This document shows positions 6,214 through 7,756 of a stretch of DNA of 7,756 nucleotides, piece by piece. Numbering within the stretch: position 1 is the first letter of the stretch; every line of letters starts with the position of its first letter. A program made the position numbers and the translations under genes. The stretch covers positions 1 through 7,756 of the forward strand of contig JAQUQA010000057.1 in NCBI GenBank assembly GCA_028716305.1, written 5' to 3'. This DNA comes from Candidatus Omnitrophota bacterium (lineage in GTDB: Bacteria; Omnitrophota; Gorgyraeia; Gygaellales; Profunditerraquicolaceae). The notes beneath the pieces are model-generated. The model was not told the DNA's origin and searched no databases. It saw only the letters and a list, made by a program, of their open reading frames with translations.

Positions 6214-7194
6214 GTGCAGTGGATCAAAAAAACATTCAGCGTATTATTAAGAATCAGCATCAGCATTATTTTGCTGGTTTTTTTATTCAGCCAGGTAGAT
6301 AAAAAAGTCCTTTTTGAGGTGATCAGGGGCGCGAACAAGCCGCTTTTGCTGATCGGACTGCTGATCTTTTTCTTTAACTATCTATTTTGTCTGATCCGTT
6401 GGATCATACTGCTTAAAGCGGCAGATATCCATTTGCCGCTCAAGAGGATCGTGATCTCTTTTTCGGGAGGGGTATTTTTCAACCTGATCCTGCCTTCGAC
6501 CATCGGAGGGGACCTGATGCGCAGCCTGGATCTGGCGGCCCATACAAAAAAGCCGAAAGAGATCGTGGCGACCGTTTTGCTCGACAGATTAAGCGGCTAC
6601 ATCGGGCTGGTATTAATGGCGGTCGCGGCCTTGGTCGTCGGCTGGAAGATGGTCCGTGACAACAGTATTATCCTTTCCATCGGTATTATCAGCTTGCTTT
6701 TGGTAGCGATCCTGCTGGTCCTTTTTAACAATACCATTTATTCGCGGATCAACCGGTTTTTAGGCGCCTCGGGAGCCGGCAGGATAAAGGAGATGATCCG
6801 CAGCCTGCATCAGGAGATCCACATTTTCCGCAGCCACCGGAAGATGATCCTGAAAAATATCGGCCTTTCCCTGTTGGTCCAATTGACCTCGCCGCTCAGC
6901 TTTTACTTTATCGCCCTGGCATTAAACATCAAGATCGGCCTGATCTACTTCTTTGTTTATCTGCCGATTATCGGGGCAATTACCCTTTTGCCGATATCTA
7001 TCGGCGGGCTGGGCCTCAGGGACGCCTCGACCATATTTTTCTTTGCCAAGGCCGGGGTGACCAAGGACCTGGCCTTTGCTATGTCGCTTATTTCTTTTGT
7101 CTTTGTGATCTTTTACGGAGCGATCGGAGGCTTGATCTATGTCCTTACGATTCATCATCGACGGTTACAACCTGCTCAACCACCCGCATCTTAA
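6214..7194 (+). CDS. Flippase-like integral membrane protein (LPG synthase transmembrane family, UPF0104)
   Basis: The GTG at 6214 begins one base after the purC stop and gives 326 residues. An ATG reading from 6067 would add 49 residues out of frame within purC that do not look like protein of this family. A purine-rich GGAAAAGAG precedes the GTG. Hydrophobic segments are seen near residues 12-26, 43-66, 127-145, 151-172, 214-238, 241-263 and 286-312, with a further one near 82-94. Two family signatures are clear: LPSTIGGDLMR (93-103) and LPISIGGLGLRD (259-270), plus LLDRLSG (122-128). The family covers the membrane domain of MprF-type lysyl-phosphatidylglycerol synthases and many stand-alone proteins thought to move lipids or lipid-linked sugars across the membrane; the substrate here is unknown. 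The catalytic aminoacyl-transfer domain is absent. The last 18 residues overlap the next gene. Confidence 0.9.
   Translation: MQWIKKTFSVLLRISISIILLVFLFSQVDKKVLFEVIRGANKPLLLIGLLIFFFNYLFCLIRWIILLKAADIHLPLKRIVISFSGGVFFNLILPSTIGGDLMRSLDLAAHTKKPKEIVATVLLDRLSGYIGLVLMAVAALVVGWKMVRDNSIILSIGIISLLLVAILLVLFNNTIYSRINRFLGASGAGRIKEMIRSLHQEIHIFRSHRKMILKNIGLSLLVQLTSPLSFYFIALALNIKIGLIYFFVYLPIIGAITLLPISIGGLGLRDASTIFFFAKAGVTKDLAFAMSLISFVFVIFYGAIGGLIYVLTIHHRRLQPAQPPAS
7126..7130 (+). promoter_or_regulatory. Ribosome binding site of the NYN gene (GGAGG)
   Basis: A perfect GGAGG core lies 8 bases before the ATG at 7139, within the membrane-protein gene. It supports the long overlap and this start, which is also required to include the DGYN motif. 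Confidence 0.75.
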
Positions 7195-7654
7195 TCTAAA
7201 AGGTAAAACCGTTTCTCCCGCCAGGGCCATTCTCTTTCTGATCCGCCGGAACTCACTCACCGGCAGCGTAAAAAATAAGGTCACGGTTGTCTTTGACGGT
7301 TATCCTCCCGGCGGAGAAGATCGACCCGCGGAAGGCGGTCATGAAAGAGTGGTGTTTTCCCGCGTGATCAGCGCGGACGAAAAGATCAAAAAGATAGTAG
7401 AGGAATCTGCCGGCCGTAAAGAGATTGTCGTAGTCTCGGATGATAAGGAGATAATTTTCTACATCAAGTCCCTGGGTGCCAGGGCGATGGGCGTGGAAGA
7501 GTTCCTTATGTCCAAGAGCGGCTCAAGGAAACCGGAAAAAAGTCTTCCGGAGGGCAAGCTTAGTTTTGAGCAGATGCGGCAGGTTGATCAGGAGTTAAAG
7601 GGGATCTGGTTGAAAGACGAAGGACGAGAGACGAGGGACGAAGGACGAGAGTAG
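7139..7654 (+). CDS. YacP/Rae1-like NYN-domain endoribonuclease
   Basis: The 171-residue protein matches the NYN (PIN-like) YacP family, whose B. subtilis member Rae1 cleaves mRNA in the ribosome A site. Acidic active-site positions are in place: Asp8 in FIIDGYNLL, Asp53 in VVFDGYPP, Asp80 in RVISADEKI, and Asp101-Asp102 in VVVSDDKEI. The length is near the family norm (~170). The start at 7139 overlaps the membrane-protein gene by 56 bases in another frame, with a strong GGAGG. The C-terminus is odd: residues 160-171 (DEGRETRDEGRE) are encoded by a 7-base tandem repeat that also flanks the stop, so the tail is probably repeat-derived rather than ancestral. The substrate is unknown; ribosome-linked RNA cleavage is inferred from the family. 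It appears to be the last gene before the first real intergenic gap. Confidence 0.88.
   Translation: MSLRFIIDGYNLLNHPHLNLKGKTVSPARAILFLIRRNSLTGSVKNKVTVVFDGYPPGGEDRPAEGGHERVVFSRVISADEKIKKIVEESAGRKEIVVVSDDKEIIFYIKSLGARAMGVEEFLMSKSGSRKPEKSLPEGKLSFEQMRQVDQELKGIWLKDEGRETRDEGRE
7616..7651 (+). repeat. Heptamer tandem array 1, consensus GACGARR (5 units)
   Basis: Five exact head-to-tail 7-base units start at 7616, 7623, 7630, 7637 and 7644: GACGAAG, GACGAGA, GACGAGG, GACGAAG, GACGAGA. A final G follows at 7651. Only the last two bases vary, always A or G. Units 1-2 recur as units 4-5, giving a 21-base higher period, equal to seven codons. The array is translated as the tail of the NYN protein. Confidence 0.93.
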
Positions 7655-7698
7655 CGTAAAACGATAAATCCGTATTGCGTACGGCGTATTGCGTAAAT
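7655..7698 (+). repeat. Heptamer tandem array 2, consensus CGTANNN
   Basis: The clear core has units at 7671, 7678, 7685 and 7692: CGTATTG, CGTACGG, CGTATTG, CGTAAAT. CGTATTGCGTA occurs twice, 14 bases apart. Looser copies precede it, CGTAAAA at 7655 and CGATAAA at 7662, then a 2-base slip. It is non-coding and starts immediately after the NYN stop codon. Confidence 0.82.
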
Positions 7699-7711
7699 TC
7701 AAAAAACGTTA

Positions 7712-7746
7712 AGCTTACAGCTTATAACTTATAACTTACAGCTGAA
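7712..7746 (+). repeat. Heptamer tandem array 3, consensus ARCTTAY
   Basis: Units start at 7712, 7719, 7726, 7733 and 7740: AGCTTAC, AGCTTAT, AACTTAT, AACTTAC, and a diverged AGCTGAA. In the first four, variation is limited to G/A at position 2 and C/T at position 7. The array ends one base before an ATG at 7748. Confidence 0.9.
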
Positions 7747-7747
7747 T

Positions 7748-7756
7748 ATGAAAAAG
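7748..7756 (+). CDS. Possible start of a further gene (Met-Lys-Lys, cut by window end)
   Basis: ATG-AAA-AAG at the right edge has the look of a bacterial N-terminus (MKK, often a secreted or membrane protein). Only three codons are visible, and there is no purine-rich ribosome site upstream because heptamer array 3 occupies that place. It may equally be chance. Confidence 0.25.

Larger units (their letters stand above)
7655..7756. other. Only substantial intergenic stretch: repeats, no clear terminator
   Basis: These 102 bases after the NYN stop hold heptamer arrays 2 and 3 and little else. I found no GC-rich hairpin followed by a T run, no tRNA-like arms and no strong promoter pair. The A run at 7701-7706 is on the wrong strand sense for a + strand intrinsic terminator. 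A rho-type end, or read-through into the next gene, remains possible. Confidence 0.6.

Noticed and set aside
7723..7735. Promoter -10 boxes (TATAAC at 7723 and 7730)
   Set aside because: Both belong to the heptamer repeat, there is no -35 element at good spacing (the TTGCGT at 7689 is 28 bases away), and the ATG is too close for a usual leader.
7655..7746. CRISPR array or intrinsic terminator at the right edge
   Set aside because: Units are only 7 bases with no spacers, so this is not CRISPR. The only palindromes are short (CGTACG, AACGTT, AAGCTT, TTATAA) without a GC stem plus T run, so not a convincing terminator.

Overview
The window is a dense stretch of bacterial chromosome. Ten genes (or gene parts) are read on the + strand, with almost no intergenic DNA until the last ~100 bases. 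No + strand terminator, promoter, tRNA, rRNA, insertion sequence or CRISPR array could be supported. The gene set is housekeeping or central metabolism from a bacterium of moderate GC. A GTP-type PEP carboxykinase, acetate kinase, a small Cys-rich DUF6485-like protein and heptameric intergenic repeats would fit an uncultured anaerobe, for example of the Omnitrophota or a neighbouring phylum. That placement is an impression, not a demonstration.

Layout: the 3' part of acetate kinase (ackA, cut by the window start) is followed by panD (aspartate 1-decarboxylase), def (peptide deformylase), a 65-residue Cys-rich protein and lipA (lipoyl synthase). Next come a thioredoxin-reductase-like flavoprotein, pckG (GTP PEP carboxykinase), purC (SAICAR synthase), a membrane protein of the lysylphosphatidylglycerol-synthase/flippase-like family, and a YacP-like NYN-domain ribonuclease. 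Neighbours overlap (26, 4, 14, 8 and 56 bases) or are separated by at most 17 bases, so one long co-transcribed unit with translational coupling is likely. Functionally it touches acetyl-CoA/CoA metabolism (AckA, PanD), lipoate and redox chemistry (LipA, the Cys-rich protein, the TrxR-like protein), gluconeogenesis (PckG), purine synthesis (PurC), protein N-terminus processing (Def) and RNA turnover (YacP-like).

The most unusual signal is at the right edge. Three consecutive short arrays, each with a strict 7-base period but a different consensus (GACGARR, CGTANNN, ARCTTAY), occupy 7616-7746. The first forms the 3' end and stop-codon flank of the NYN gene. The last ends directly before an ATG-AAA-AAG that may open the next gene. 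Within two of the arrays the units differ almost only by transitions. A second point of interest is the TrxR-like protein, which has three extra cysteines around its C-terminal FAD motif and has lost the arginine of the usual RQ pair.
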